In this document: positions 32,254-46,200 of the stretch, piece by piece
How the letters are laid out: every line of letters starts with the position of its first letter
Position numbering within the stretch: position 1 is the stretch's first letter
From: Branchiostoma belcheri
Taxonomy: Eukaryota > Chordata > Leptocardii > Amphioxiformes > Branchiostomatidae
NCBI RefSeq assembly: GCF_001625305.1
Contig: NW_017802403.1
Span: 88,051-152,050, forward strand
Length of the DNA: 64,000 bases
Direction of reading: 5' to 3'
Program-made: the position numbers and the translations under genes
The notes under the pieces: generated by a model
The model's input: the letters and a program-made list of their open reading frames with translations, nothing else
Told to the model about the DNA's origin: nothing
Databases searched by the model: none

Positions 32254-32774
32254 GGTTTGAAATTTTTCAGTGAGCGTGAATAGATGTTAATGAATTAATT
32301 ACAAGTGTCAAGAAATATCGACAAGGTAAATGAATAAAGTTCGTAAGTATTTACTTATTATAGATATACATTATGTTAGAATGAGGGTCGATCTGTCATT
32401 TCTTAACTCAGTACAGAACTAAACAATGCAAGTGCATTATGTACGGTTTTACAGGATAAACATGTGTATAGAAGTAGCCTGTGTTACACAAGCTATCGGC
32501 CGGAGGTAATGACCCCAGTTCCAGCGCGGTTTAATCAGGCTTTGTATACATGTAGCCTACAATTGTCACTGCCATGGTTGAATTTAAGCTTCCCAGGTTC
32601 AAATTTGAGGTTCGAATCGTGTAAAATCGTGTAAAATCTGTATAGTAACCACATGGCTGCGATTCTAAGATCAGGATCATTCATTAGCCGTGCAGTTTGT
32701 ACAACCATGTGTACAGCGAATAAACCAAACTGTCCATGGTCTGTGCAATGTGTAAAGTGTTGTACAGGCACCAC

Positions 32775-32780
32775 TTTATT
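32775..32780 (-). promoter_or_regulatory. Candidate polyadenylation signal for the oxidase gene
   Basis: AATAAA on the minus strand, about 435 bases beyond the TAA stop at 33,215. Confidence 0.4.
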
Positions 32781-33214
32781 GGCACTTTGTTTGTACGTTA
32801 CCTTTTGACGCAGTGTAAGCAAATGTTGGGTACTATTATAGTTACTATGGGTGAGGTGGACCGGTACGGACCATAGAATCTTTTTCGGTCCGGTCCGAAA
32901 ATACGTAACGGTTTTCTAATTTGGACCGGGAAAAACCCATACTTGTTGTCACTGATGATTACTACACGCAAGGAGGCCTGCCATGAAAATAAAAATGCAG
33001 CGTTAAAACATAATAGAAGCTTATCCCCTGTTGCGAAAGCTCGCAACAGGAGCTAAGTAATTGCAAAAGTTCAAAATAGCTCGTGCTCCGAACTGTACCC
33101 ACTTCTATTGTTTTTTGGAGAACGATGTAATTTATCAACGTGAACTTTCTTGAAAGTATAATATTGTTGCTTTGTTTTTTTTGTGGGTGTGTATGTGTTT
33201 TTGCAAGGGACATT

Positions 33215-33387
33215 TTACTTCAAAGGAACAGGCTCCGTCATAGGTGTCAGTGAAAGCGCGTCCCTTTTCTTCTTGAGGATACAGTACGTTGCCGCTGTCA
33301 GTATGATGACGAAGGCGAGAACTCCCACCACAACGGACAGGATCAGGACCTTTGTGGCGAGCGCTGTGGTCTGGACATCTGATGGGC
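33215..33387 (-). CDS. Laccase-like exon 9: transmembrane helix and tail
   Basis: Encodes [13 protein letters not shown], a hydrophobic helix [19 protein letters not shown], then [20 protein letters not shown] and the TAA stop. Acceptor TTCACAG. Positive residues after the helix place the tail in the cytosol. Confidence 0.92.
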
Positions 33388-34225
33388 CTGTGAAAACACA
33401 CGCAGATCGGTGTTCATTCATTCAATATACACAAAGCATACGGTATCTGTCTGTCACACATAGCCGATCATGGTCTCCCGGCCTTCTCAAGAAAGGTCAC
33501 ATGAGTTTTTTTTCGCAGATGTTGCCTACAAGTTTTTATACCAGCCAACAACATTTTGCAAAATTCAAGTCGGGAAAGCCATATCTGTTTAGATGTGACC
33601 AGAGGAGCGTATAGTTGGTACATCTCCCAGTTACACTCTTGTTCTTAAAAAAACAAGAATTCGGAGACCTCGTAAAACACTGTAATTTCAGACTTTCCAT
33701 CTCAATTATGCAAATTAAGTCTTCGTTTGCATGAGTTTCATTTAAATATGTACAACTATCTCTTACCAACCAAAAATGATGAAAATACGTTGTTTCTCTC
33801 TGCAGTTCCAGAACAGGCAGCTAGAGGGACAAAACCCATATCTACCACTTATTCCTGACAGGAAAAGTCATCTGTGAGTCAAGACCATAGCACACGCACA
33901 GACACACACACACACACACATAGACAAACACGAACACGCACAAATAGACACACACACAGACGCTCACACACACAGACAGACAGACACACACACAGACACA
34001 CACAGACACACACACAGACACACACACGCACACAGACACACACACAGACACACTCATAGACACACACAGTCACAGACACAAACACACACACACAAACACA
34101 TAAGCACGCACGCACACACACACAGACACACACACACACACTCATAGACGCACACACACACACAGACACAGACAAACACACACACACACACAGACACAGA
34201 CAAACAAACACACACACACACAGAC

Positions 34226-34267
<42 letters not shown>

Positions 34268-37200
34268 AGCACACACACATAGACACACACATACACCAAA
34301 ATAATCCATTTTTAATGAAGGTAATGACTGGACCAACCGTTACCCTCCAGGTCGTGCTGGTATTCCTCCGAGCTCCAAGTGAAGTCACCGCACCTCGGGA
34401 AGCCCCTGGGCGGGGCGGGGTGCCGGTCTCCCGCCTCCTGCAGCACCAGCGCCATCCCCTCGTTCATGTGCTGATCATTGTGGCAGTGCAGGAACCAGTG
34501 CCCGGGGTTGTCAGACCTAGCAGATCAAATACAAAAACGGAGACTTTAGATTTCAGGGAAATATTTTGCTTTGATTTCTTTACGTTCAAGTTCACAAACC
34601 TTCAGTAAATCTTACGCGATTCCATTGGCATTGAATTCATTCGCATTATAGAGGGAATTTTATGATATAATTTAACGGGTATTACACAACATCGCTTAAC
34701 CCCTGCATGTGTAGTGTAGTATCCCTGCGATTAGCCCTTATACGGTTGATTAGATTAGTAGATTAGTAATAATTGCCTGACTCTGCATACCTGAACCTGA
34801 CCACAGTGTAACCATTGGCAGGGACCAGGACGGTGTCTTTCAGTGGCGGGTTGATCAGGTTAAGCAGCGGCGGTCCATTCCGCCAGGAGGCGTCCGTGCA
34901 CAGCTCGTTCTTGCATTCCACATCAGGGTTAGGCTGGATGTAGCGACCTGTACGTACAATGTAAAGTCACACTGGTTTAATTTTTAGGATTACATCCGGG
35001 CGCGAATTGATTTCCCCTGTTCTAAAAAAAATAAGATCACGTCTTCCGATTCTCTCGCCTGGGTGCAATCCATGGTAGTCCATGGTACCTAACGACAATA
35101 GGGAACCGCTAGACTGCGGTAACTACGGAGGACGGCACCCAGGCTGTCAAAGCTCTACGGAACTCGTTATGGCAAATAAAATAATAAGTGTTTGAAGTTT
35201 CAATGAGTGGCATTAGGGTAAGGATTGTGGATTTAGTTAAGGGTTAGTGTAAGGATTATGGTCGGGGTTAGGGTTAGAGCAACCGAAAAATCCAGGAGGC
35301 AAAGTTTAGTATCGTTGGAAAGGAAAGGACCCAATATTATAGAACAGCTTTTCGCCTTTGGTTCTGGAGTTAAAAGTGTTTGATGTTTCAATGTGTGGCA
35401 TTAGGGTTAGGGTTATATAGCAACCGAAAGACCAAGAAGGCAAAGTGTGGTTTCATTGGATAAAAGTTGGCCCCAGTATTCCGTAACAAATATTCGTTCT
35501 GAAATAACCTTTTGTTCCGGATTTATAAATGTTTGAAGTTTTAATGTTTAGCATTAGGGTTAGGGTAGCGGTTAAGTTCAGGGCAACCGAAAGACTCTGG
35601 AGGCAAAAGTTGATTTCTTTGGAAAGGAAATGGCCCCAGTATTCTAGAACAGCTATTCGTTCTGATATATTGCCTCTGGTTCTGGAGTTAAAAGTGTTTG
35701 AAGTTTCAATGTGTGGCATAAGGGTTAGGGTTAGGGTTATAGCAACCGAAAGACCCAAAAGGCAAAGTTTGGTATCGTTGGAAAGGAAATAGCCTAAGTA
35801 TTCTAGAACAGCTATAATATCTTCAGCTTAAATCTCAAATTTATGCAATAACATTTTCAAGCAGACTGTTAGAGAACCACCCGCCACCTGAAATTATTGA
35901 ATGCTGCATTTTTACTTGACAAAACAGCTGGATTTTGTGCTACATGTGTCACATGCACTTTTATCCCATGAATGCCGTCAGTTGCGATCATGGGAAGGTT
36001 TTTGTAGGACGAATGTGTGCCTACATACGCACGTACCTGTAGTCTTGTTGTAGCTGGGGTAACCCATGGCGACAACCTGGAAGGCGTGCCCGTGGATGTG
36101 GACAGAGTGGTGCGTCTGACTGGCCGGAGCGAACGTGTTATACATCACCAGTTGGATCGTCTGGTTGTAGGGGATGTCTAAAAACAATATGAGAAACGAC
36201 ATTAAACTTCCTGTCTATTGAAGGTACCATGTAGGTCAAACTGACTTCTAAATTCTTTTTTTTTTTCATTTTGCAATTAACAAGAGAATGGCCAGATAAT
36301 ATATGTGGCATGATTATGCTTTAATAAGAGGTTAATGCTTCCTCGAGGTGTATATAGTACAACAATCCCTGGTCAGGTGCGATAACCACCAAAAAAAACC
36401 ACCAAGTGAGCGTAGCGAACGAGGTGGTTTATGAGGTGGTTATCCCACCTTGCCATAGATTATGTCACAATATACACCGAGGATAAGGCAGGGTATTAAC
36501 GTTATTATCATATAGCCTATCCAACTGACACAATTATTTGACACAGATTCCTTTATAAAATTTCTCTAATGCCGAAAAAAAACTCACATTCTATATTACC
36601 TGAAATGATGGTATGGGCAGAAAAACAGATCATCTAGGCAATGACCTGCGGTTACCACGTGACATTGGACCAGTACCACTTTTAGTGGGTGTGTCAAAAA
36701 TTGTTTTTGTCTTTTTCCATTTAATATCATGTATATCTTTTTGATTGTGTTGTATCTTCAGATAAGTTATTTAAAACGTTTTTAATAGATAAATACTACA
36801 GGTCTTCACAGTAGCGTTAGTGCCCCGTCCCCATGGTACGGTCTAAAAAATTGGTCGACGCCTTCTGGCTATATGATACTTTATATTAAATGCCATTATC
36901 ATATAGCCAGTAGAATTATTTATGAAAATACAGCACAATTAAATGAAACATGTGTCCATAGGCGACAATTCTCCGTGAAGTTTTGTATTTTGCAGATTGA
37001 GAACAGTAAAAGTGTATGTAAACAGTATGTGATCACTTAACAACTGCAGTGTTCGAAATACTTTTTTGACAGCACAGCACCTAGGGCAAAAACTAGGTAG
37101 CGCATCAGAATTTTAGGTTGCGCCCCCCCCCCCCCGATTTTTGTCAAATTCTATGCACGTGCAAGATTTGATATTATGTGTCCTGCCATCTGGTGAATGC

Positions 37201-40200
37201 CATGTTGCTTTCCTGCTGAGTTTGTGTTTGGGAAAAGTATTAGCGAAGGCTAATCTGTGATATCTAGCAAACTCTAGCAGTCTTAGTCCTCTGTCATTTG
37301 TTTTTCACAGACCGTGTTTACCAACTGTACAGAGAGCTCGGGAAACCAGTCTACCACACTTTTGTGGACTACAAGAAGTGCTTTGGCAGAGTATGGCAGG
37401 ACGGTCTCTGGGCAGTGATGCGCCGGTTCAACATTACCAGGGGGATTGTTAAGTGCGTTGAAGCGCTCTACAAAGCATCACAAAGCACAGTCATGACTGG
37501 GGGGGACTTCAGTGACTGCTTCCCTACGTCAGTTGGAGTACGCCAGGGATGTCTTCTTTCTCCGACACTCTGCAATATATTCTTAGAGAACATAATGAGA
37601 GAAGCCTTAGCACCAAAAGTAGCACCCATCAAACTGGCAGGACGCACCATAACCCACCTCCAGTTTGCGGATGATGTGGATTTGCTGGATGGGTCAAGAG
37701 TGGATCAGCAATCCCAGATCAACAGCTTGGACTCCACAAGCAGGAGGTATGGTATGGAGATTAGTCTGGAGAAAACCAAATGCCTTGTATCTGGTCCGTC
37801 CGATACAAATGGCCAAGTCACAGTCAGAGGCACAGAACTGGAGCAGGTCAGTGAGTTTACATACCTCGGCTCTGTCCAGACAGAAGACTGCAGCTCAGAC
37901 AAAGAGGTGAAAGTCAGGATTGCCAAGTCAACCCTTGCACTGTCAAAGCTAAAACACATCTGGTGCAGTCATAGCATCTCCATGCCAACAAAGATACGCC
38001 TACTACGTTGTCTTGTGCTATCTATTTTCTTGTATGGTGCTGAGACATGGACTTTGAATGCAGCTATAGTGAAGAGAATCAATGCGTTTGAGATGAACTG
38101 TTATCGCAGACTGCTACGAGTTCACTGGACATCACACACTACAAACAAAGAGGTCATGGAACGCATTTACACCTTGCAAGGCCCACTCGACAGCTTCCTG
38201 GCCACAGTTAAGAAGAAAAAGTTACAGTGGTTCGGACATGTGTCTAGGGCCAAAGGCACACTGTCACATACAGTTCTCCAGGGTAAGGTGGAAGGCGCAC
38301 GGCCGCGGGGACGTCCCCGTCGGTCATGGATTACAGACTTAAAAGAGTGGACTGGTGTAACAGCCAACCAGATGGCCAGACTGGCGGAGGACCGCCAGCA
38401 GTGGAAGAACTTGGCCAAACATCATGCTTCCCCGACGGCTGACTAAGCTATGGGAGAGAGTGAGTGAGAGTGATGCACGTGTTGCAGTAGCATATTTCTG
38501 CTAATCATATAAGTATAATACCTCCGTGTTCTAATGATTATCTATTCATGTTTTATGTTTACAAGGCAAAATTTGTTACATAAGATTTGATCACATATGC
38601 TTAAAAATATTATTGTTGTATTAAAAAAAAATTATAAGACACTGAATCGCTGGCTGTGCAGCAGCGTACGTACGTAGTGTGCCGGACATAGGCCGTGCAT
38701 GCCTACCATGCCCCACTTGCGAAATAAATTCCTAAAGCTAAAACGCGGGCACATCGTGCGTATCCACAAATATTTCCGTCGTTAAAACATAGTCACTGGA
38801 ATCTGAAATGTATACATACAGGATAATTTCCCTTCTTCAGTGGGAATTTTGTTTATGTTTTGATCGGTAAAAATACGTCAAAGCAAGTTCCTTGGTCAAA
38901 CTCACGCTGGTCTAGGCTGCACTTCCGGGTTCCATTAGAGCAAAAAGAAACCATAAAACGACAAACATAAATTTTCACCAAAGGTTATTTGAATTGTGCC
39001 TTTTTTTCACTAAATGTGGCTATGCACTCGTGAAAAACAGCGTTGTAGTGCATATTTTCTAACAGAAAAACTAAAGATTCGGGCAAGTGCTTAATGCCTG
39101 GGCAAAAAACATCTGGTACCACTTATCGGCCCCTCCTTACATCTGCTTGAGGGATGCCCGACCCCCTCGCTTTTCCAAACAACGGGTTTTCATAATTGTA
39201 GGGGTGCATTTGAAATATTACATTATACAATCATCAGAGATCGGAACTTTTTGGCAATCTTGCAGATTTACTCGGTCATCTTAATATGTCAGATAATGCT
39301 AAACTGCTCTTTATTCTTAGAGGCTCCATATTGTTACCCTTTATGTACAACTTTAAAACGATGCAACTTTTACACTTGAGATACGAGTACCAAGCGCTTC
39401 TAGCTCTGCTTGACAGTTTCTAACAGTCAACAAGAAGCCATAGGTAACAATCCTCCGTGAAGTTTTATATTTTGCAACAAAAATAATCCCAAGCGTCAAT
39501 GCCAGACCTACTGTGCAGACATTAGGCAACGGTTAATACAATGAGGGCGCGTCACAACCATAAAACATAAAAAGACCTAAATCCATTACTGCTCTCAGGG
39601 CGTGTAAAGATTCCGTGCTTCAAGTTCGAAGTTCATTTTAATTACACACACACAATCATTGCATTCACATAAAGATCGGACTATCATGGTCGTGTCACTA
39701 GTAACAAAGACAGCCCCACCGTCTTATCGTTTCTGTTACTTACCTTGGCGCGACTGGCCAGGCCAAATTCCAGCAACAGTTGCGGCCAGCACCGCGAGTG
39801 TTATTACCGCCGGTCAGATAACCGGGCGAAAACATCTCAACGACATTATAGGGATGTTTCAAAAATAAGCATTCACTCCAATATCAAAACTGCTAGGGTA
39901 AAAATAAAAAGACGTGCATCACCACGGGCATCATGGCACACCACATGCCAAATTACACAGAAATGCTACGTACGGAACAATGCGTTTTGGCTGCGAACAC
40001 GTATGGTACCACTTATCGACCCCTCCCTGCGTCTGCATGAAGTTCACCCCCCCCCCCCACCCACTGCTATTCCAAACAACGATTTTTTCTGGACCATTTC
40101 AATTTGCCTCATAATTGTAGGGGTGCATCTTAAATATTACATTCACCGCGAAAACAGCAACGGCAAAAATACACATGTGTGCATCAACACGGGCATGCCC

Positions 40201-43200
40201 GCAGGCGGCGTATAAAATTACATGCCGATTACACAAAGAGAACCCCGTGTTCTAGCTGCGAACACGAAAAAACAGCTCCTCACAACACTCCGTCCGGAGG
40301 TCCTGACCTCCTTCACGGAGTAATTAGATATAGAAGTCCAAATACTACGTAAGTGTTAATGGGCCTAAATTTTCCTCCTAGCTCTGATTGGCGGATGTTT
40401 TTCCGCCCATGAGATATAGGAGGTTACCACGTAATCTTATCTTTCAAATAGCTTTTTATATTCCAGTCCATACCATATGGTACGGATGAAATATATTGTG
40501 TTCTCTCATGTTTCTCCTTCTCCTGCCAAACAGTCAAAGGGAAATCAACTCTGTCATTTTATAGCCAAATGACCTGAAATTTGGCATGGAGGTAGAGTGG
40601 GCGTTTTTTTTTTTTTCATTTTTTTTATACATGCCTTTGAAAAATTTTTATGAAGGTTTTTGGGGGCATTTTTCGCCAAAAAATGGATTTTTGGATCCTG
40701 ATTCCTGGTTTTACAACCAACTGATCTGAAATTCGGTATAAGTGTACCTTGAACATGTGTCTACAGAATAGCAGTCACATATTTGGCATACACCACTTCC
40801 AAATGACTCATTTGGGGGGCTTTAATGGCTATTTTCAGCAAAAAAAGGGCCAAAAGTGCTATACCCGTTCCATGTTGTATCTAAAGAATGGCACGTTCCA
40901 TCTGCCGTTGGCCATGGAACACGTCTTCCATTGCAGGTTACCTGGGGTCACATTGCACGTAAGTCGTAATGACCCACACATTCAATTTTATGTGCCTAAG
41001 ACCTTCAAAATGTATCAAATCTCATCATTGTTAGTATTTGCATACCTGTAATAAGATTAGTAAAGCTTTTGAGATTCAATGTGCTTGTTCTTGCATCTTT
41101 GTTCTCAATTACATAGCTACTATATAATTCATTACATTTCACCCATACTATAGTATGGGAGAAATGTATTGTGTTCCCTCATGTTTCTTCTTCTTCTCCT
41201 CCTCCTGCCATTTCTTTAAAGGGATTCAACTCAGCCGTTTTTCAGCCGAATGACCTGAAATTTGGCATGAGGGTAGAGTGGGCAAATATCCCCAGACGTT
41301 TTTTTCATTTTTTTGAAACAGGCCTTTAAAATTGTTTTATTTGGGTTTTGTGGTCATTTTGCAGGCAAAAAATATACATTTTGGAAGCTGGAGCCCTCGT
41401 GCTAGAACTAAATGACCTGAAATTTGGTATGGGGATACCTTGGACACATGACTGCAGAATGTCGTTCAAGCTCTTAACATACGCCACTTTAAAATTGTGT
41501 AAAATAGGGTTTTTTTTGCTATTTTCGGTCAAAAATGTACATTTTTGGCTCCTGTGCCCTAATTTCAAATCCGAATGACCAGACATTTCGTATGGGGATA
41601 CCTTGGACACATGTCCAAAGAATGTCATTCACGCTTTTGACATATACCACTTTAAAATTGGAAAAAATAAGGCTTTTTGGCTATTTTCGGACCAAAAATG
41701 TACATTTTTGGCTCCTGTGCCCTAACATTAAATCTGAATGACCTGAAATTCGGTATGGGGATACCTTGGACAGATGTCCAAAGAATGCCATTCACGCTTT
41801 TGACATATACCACTTTAAAATTGTGTAAAATAGGGCTTTTTGGCTATTTTCGGACCAAAAATGTACATTTTTGGCTCCTGTGCCCTAATATTAAATCCGA
41901 ATGACCTGAAATTCGGTGTGGGGATACCTTGGACACATTTTCAAAGAATGTTATTCACGCTTTTGACATATACCACTTTAAAATTGGAAAAAATAAGGCT
42001 TTTTGGCTATTTTCATTTTTGGCTCCTGTGCCCTAATATTAAATCCGAATGACCTGAAATTTGGTATGGGGATACCTTAGACACATGTCCAAAGAATGTC
42101 ATTCACGATTTTGACATACACCACTTTAAAGTTATGTAGAATAGGGCTTTTTGGCTATTTCCGGCATTGGAAGGTTCCATTGCTGCATGGGGGTGTAGAC
42201 TATTGGCAGCCATCGTAGGATAGATCCATTTTCGGTATGGGGGATGTGGTGAAGCCATCTGCTGCATTTGCTCCCAAGCAAATGTCGGCCTTTCTAGTGT
42301 TCCCTCATGTTTCTTCTTCTTCTCCTCCTTCTGCCATTTCTTTAAAGGGATTCAACTCAGCCGTTTTTCAGCCGAATGACCTGAAACTTGGCATGAGGGT
42401 AGAGTGGGCAAATATCCCCAGACGTTTTTTTCATTTTTTTGAAACAGGCCTTTAAAATTGTTTTATTTGGGTTTTTTGGTCATTTTCAGGCAAAAAATAT
42501 ACATTTTGGAAGCTGGAGCCCTCGTGCTAGAACTAAATGACCTGAAATTTGGTATGGGGATACCTTGGACACATGACTGCAGAATATCGTTCAAGCTCTT
42601 AACATACGCCACTTTAAAATTGTGTAAAATAGGGATTTTTTGCTATTTTCGGTCAAAAATGTACATTTTTGGCTCCTGTGCCCTAATTTCAAATCCGAAT
42701 GACCAGACATTTCGTATGGGGATACCTTGGACACATGTCCAAAGAATGTTATTCACACTTTTGACGTACACCACTTCAAAATTGTGTAAAATAGGGCTTT
42801 TTGGCTATTTTCGGACCAAAATGTACAATTTCAGCTCCTGTGCCTTAATATTAAAACCAAATGACCTGAAACTCGGTATAGGATATCCTTGGATACAAGC
42901 CCACAGAACTTAATTCACGCTTATGGCATGTGTCACTTTAAAATTATGTAAAATGTACTTTTTGCTATTTTTGACCAAAAAGTACATTTTTAGCTTCTAT
43001 GCGCTAATACGAAAACCGAATGACCCGAAATTCAGCATAAAGGTAGCTTGGCACCAAATGCTTAGACTATAGTGTTCACTATTTGAAATACTTTTATTTG
43101 CCTTATTTTGAGTAAAAACAGCGATTGTAGCTTGAAAACCCAAATCCCCAACTGACAGTTCTAAATAGAACACTCGGGTTCTACATGTTCCAACAGTAGA

Positions 43201-46200
43201 AGGGGTTGGAAGATTCCATTGCTGCATGGGGGTGTAAACTGTGGGAACAGTTCACATTTTAAACAGGGGTGATTTAGAACAATCCATTTGTGCGGGGGGG
43301 ATCGGTCCATTTTTGGTACGGGGGATGTGGTGAAGCCATGCTGCATTTACTCCCGAGCAAATGGCCTTTCTACTATTCTAGGGGAAATTTGGAATGGAGA
43401 GGAAGAATGGGTGAAATGTGCTGTATTTGCTCTTGAGCAAATGTCCGCCTTTCTAGTTTATTTGAGAATCTTTGCCAGTTACATTGGGGTAAGTTTGGAA
43501 TAGTCCACTTTTGCTTGGTGCGTGGAAGGGAGATGGACTGAAATATGCTGTATTTGCTCCCAAGCAAATGTCGGCCTCTCTATTTTAGCATTTAATTTAA
43601 CATTTTAATGTCTTGGGGTGGTGGGACTACGGCGCACAGATATGTCAACTTTGTATATTGAAATGTTAATTGTACTTTTTTGTTGTGTGGCGCTGTTAAT
43701 ATAAGTTGTTAACTTGAGTGCAGTGTCACACTGTTCTTGTTACCTCCGGGGGAGGAGACATCCTTCCGCGGAAGGGTTTTGTGAGAGATTTAGATTTTCA
43801 TGTTCGCAGCTGTTTGTCGCGTTTGGGTGGACGGATTCTTTTGAGATTCGGTATATGTTTTGCTATTGGGCTGCAGATGATGCACGTCCTTTTGTTTTTA
43901 TTGTATATGTGTTTTCGGTCGTGAAAATGGTGCCTTTTGGTGCCCCCAAAACACCCCTTTGAGCGTGAAAATGGTAGCGACCGTTGACCTTTGGCGTATT
44001 TAAGCTATTCTCGGTCTGGTCCACGTATATGACCCCTCACACAGAGGGGTGTCCGGTCTCGACAAATTCTTTGTTTAAAGCCCTATATAAAAATATACAA
44101 TAAAAAGCCCGGAGGTATAAAATCTGAGATTTTACTTGTTTGGTTTGGACCAGAACAGAAAAATACAAAACATAATTTCGACACCCCCACTAAAAGTGGT
44201 ACTGCTCCAATGCCACGTGGTCACCGCAGATGATTACCTTGTAGATGATCTGTTTTTCTGTCCACACAATCTTGTTTCACGTGACATAGTTTTTTTTTCG
44301 TAATGTAGTTTTTTCACAACCAGGGATTATCTCACCATATATATATACCTCGGGTCGGGGCATTAATCCTTTAGTATAGCTCATTTTCTGTCTCGATTAG
44401 GGCCAGGTCATATTTTTCATACAATTCAAAATGTTGGTGTCGTAGGAACCAGGCTGTGACAGAACCAACCAACGACAAAAGATTGTTTGGATATGTAGGA
44501 CTCTCCCAAGTGCCTTCGGTTTGCCGAACGCAAGACACTCGAACGATGAATGTATCCCGGCCCATGGTTAGCACTGAAGAAAAAGTATAACATATATATA
44601 TACACTAGTTTTTACCGCACCTATGATGTGTGTACACCGACATCCGCTCCTGAGACACTGTTCCTTGTCACACGGCACGATCGCCGCCGTGTTGTCCTGG
44701 TAAAGCGGGGCGGTGGGGCCGACGAACCGGCGTCCGTTCACAGAAGACCCGATGGCGAAGTTGAAATTTAAGAAGATCTCCATTATGTCCGTGGAAATGG
44801 ACTGTTTACCGCCATTGTCAGTCACATTGGAGTGTCCTTCTCCCTCTGATAGAAACGCATAAGCTTTTGCTTCATTAACATGGATGCAGGCAGTGTTCTC
44901 GTGTTCGGGGTAGCCAGCAAACGGGCAGTTAAAGACAAAGCAAGGATTCTCGTCGCTGCAGTTCCGTTTCGATGTGGTGGGATCTCTGTCTGCTGTCACA
45001 CCTTGGTATCGCAAAGTAGCCCGCACCTCTTGTGTTATGTCATCCGGAACCACATTGACTTCGTCGTACGGGTAACATTTAGTGCAGTGGCCAATGCTCA
45101 GGGTCTTAGCCCGGATCCAGTACAAATCCGGATCTGCGCTACCGTTAATCCGGACATCATAGCTCTCTCCGGGATACATAATGACTGACTGTACGCTGCG
45201 AGGTGACATGTCGTACCCATCGCTTGCTGTCACCGTTAGCTCGTGTTGATCCACAGAAAACCGGAACGGATAATCCGGACCTACATGAATAATCCGGAAG
45301 TTGACGGACCCTCCAGAAGGGACTGTGAAGGTGCTGAGCGGCGCCCTGTTGTTCCCGAAACGACCACGTCCGTTTATCAAAGCTGAGTTGTACTCTCGAC
45401 TGGATACTTTGATGCCATCATGAGAGAACGTGCGTTCGTAGGCACCTGAAACAACAGTTCGGAACACACCAAAAATTGCTGATTTACCCATGGCCTAATA
45501 CTCTTGAATATTTAAGACAAAAATAAGACTTCGATGCGTTGTGGCATAGACGAAAATGATATATAGGATTTCTTCTCCAAGAAGAGCACACTTCACACAA
45601 TAGTCACTTGGATACATATGCATTAGAAGTGTATATATTTTCTGATTTTCTTTGTTGGAAATTATGCCCAAAGGCTTATCGCAAACAAAACAAAAGAAAA
45701 CAAAACAGAGCAAAACGCTGATTTACAATGTGTTCATACTTAACGGAGGAGGAAATCAATTATAATCAATCAATCATATATTAGTGAATAAAGAGCAAAA
45801 TGACAAATATCTTAAATTCATTTCAACATAAGCTATTTGAGTGTTTGACGTCTTCATAATTACCCAGCTCATATGCCCCATCGCCGCCATATTCCAAACG
45901 AAACATGTTCGAAATCCAATATGGGGTAGCTTCAACGTGGTACCAGTCATGAAGGATCACGGGAACGGATGGCATGATGGGATGCCTGGCAAACAACAAC
46001 AGGTTATGAGCTAGTAGGTAGGATAATGCTTAGTGGGACAACAGCGTTATGCTTAGTGTGGCCAATTATTATGTGTTATCTCATGTTTCATCTTCTTCTG
46101 CTGCTGCCATTCCGTTAAATAAATTCAATTTCTTCATGTTAAGGCCAAATGGCATGAAATTTGGCATGGAGGTAGAGTAGGCGAATACCCCCAGGAGTTT

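Larger units (their letters stand above)
31810..33210. other. Convergent intergenic region between gene C and the oxidase
   Basis: It should hold both 3' UTRs. A poly-C tract at 31,927-31,940 is followed by GTCTAGATA, a phrase that recurs inverted near 60,690. I see no further exon. Confidence 0.5.

Noticed and set aside
33842-34388. Cys-Val-rich and Thr-His-rich open frames up to 169 codons
   Set aside because: They span the CA-rich microsatellite between two oxidase exons; the amino-acid pattern is that of the dinucleotide.
41326-42913. Several open frames of 68-151 codons
   Set aside because: They are the same repeated unit read in the same frame; the shared peptide only reflects the 163-bp repeat.
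44371-44574. Possible extra oxidase exon on the minus strand
   Set aside because: Exon 5 joins exon 6 in phase without it, and the peptide does not match any laccase segment.
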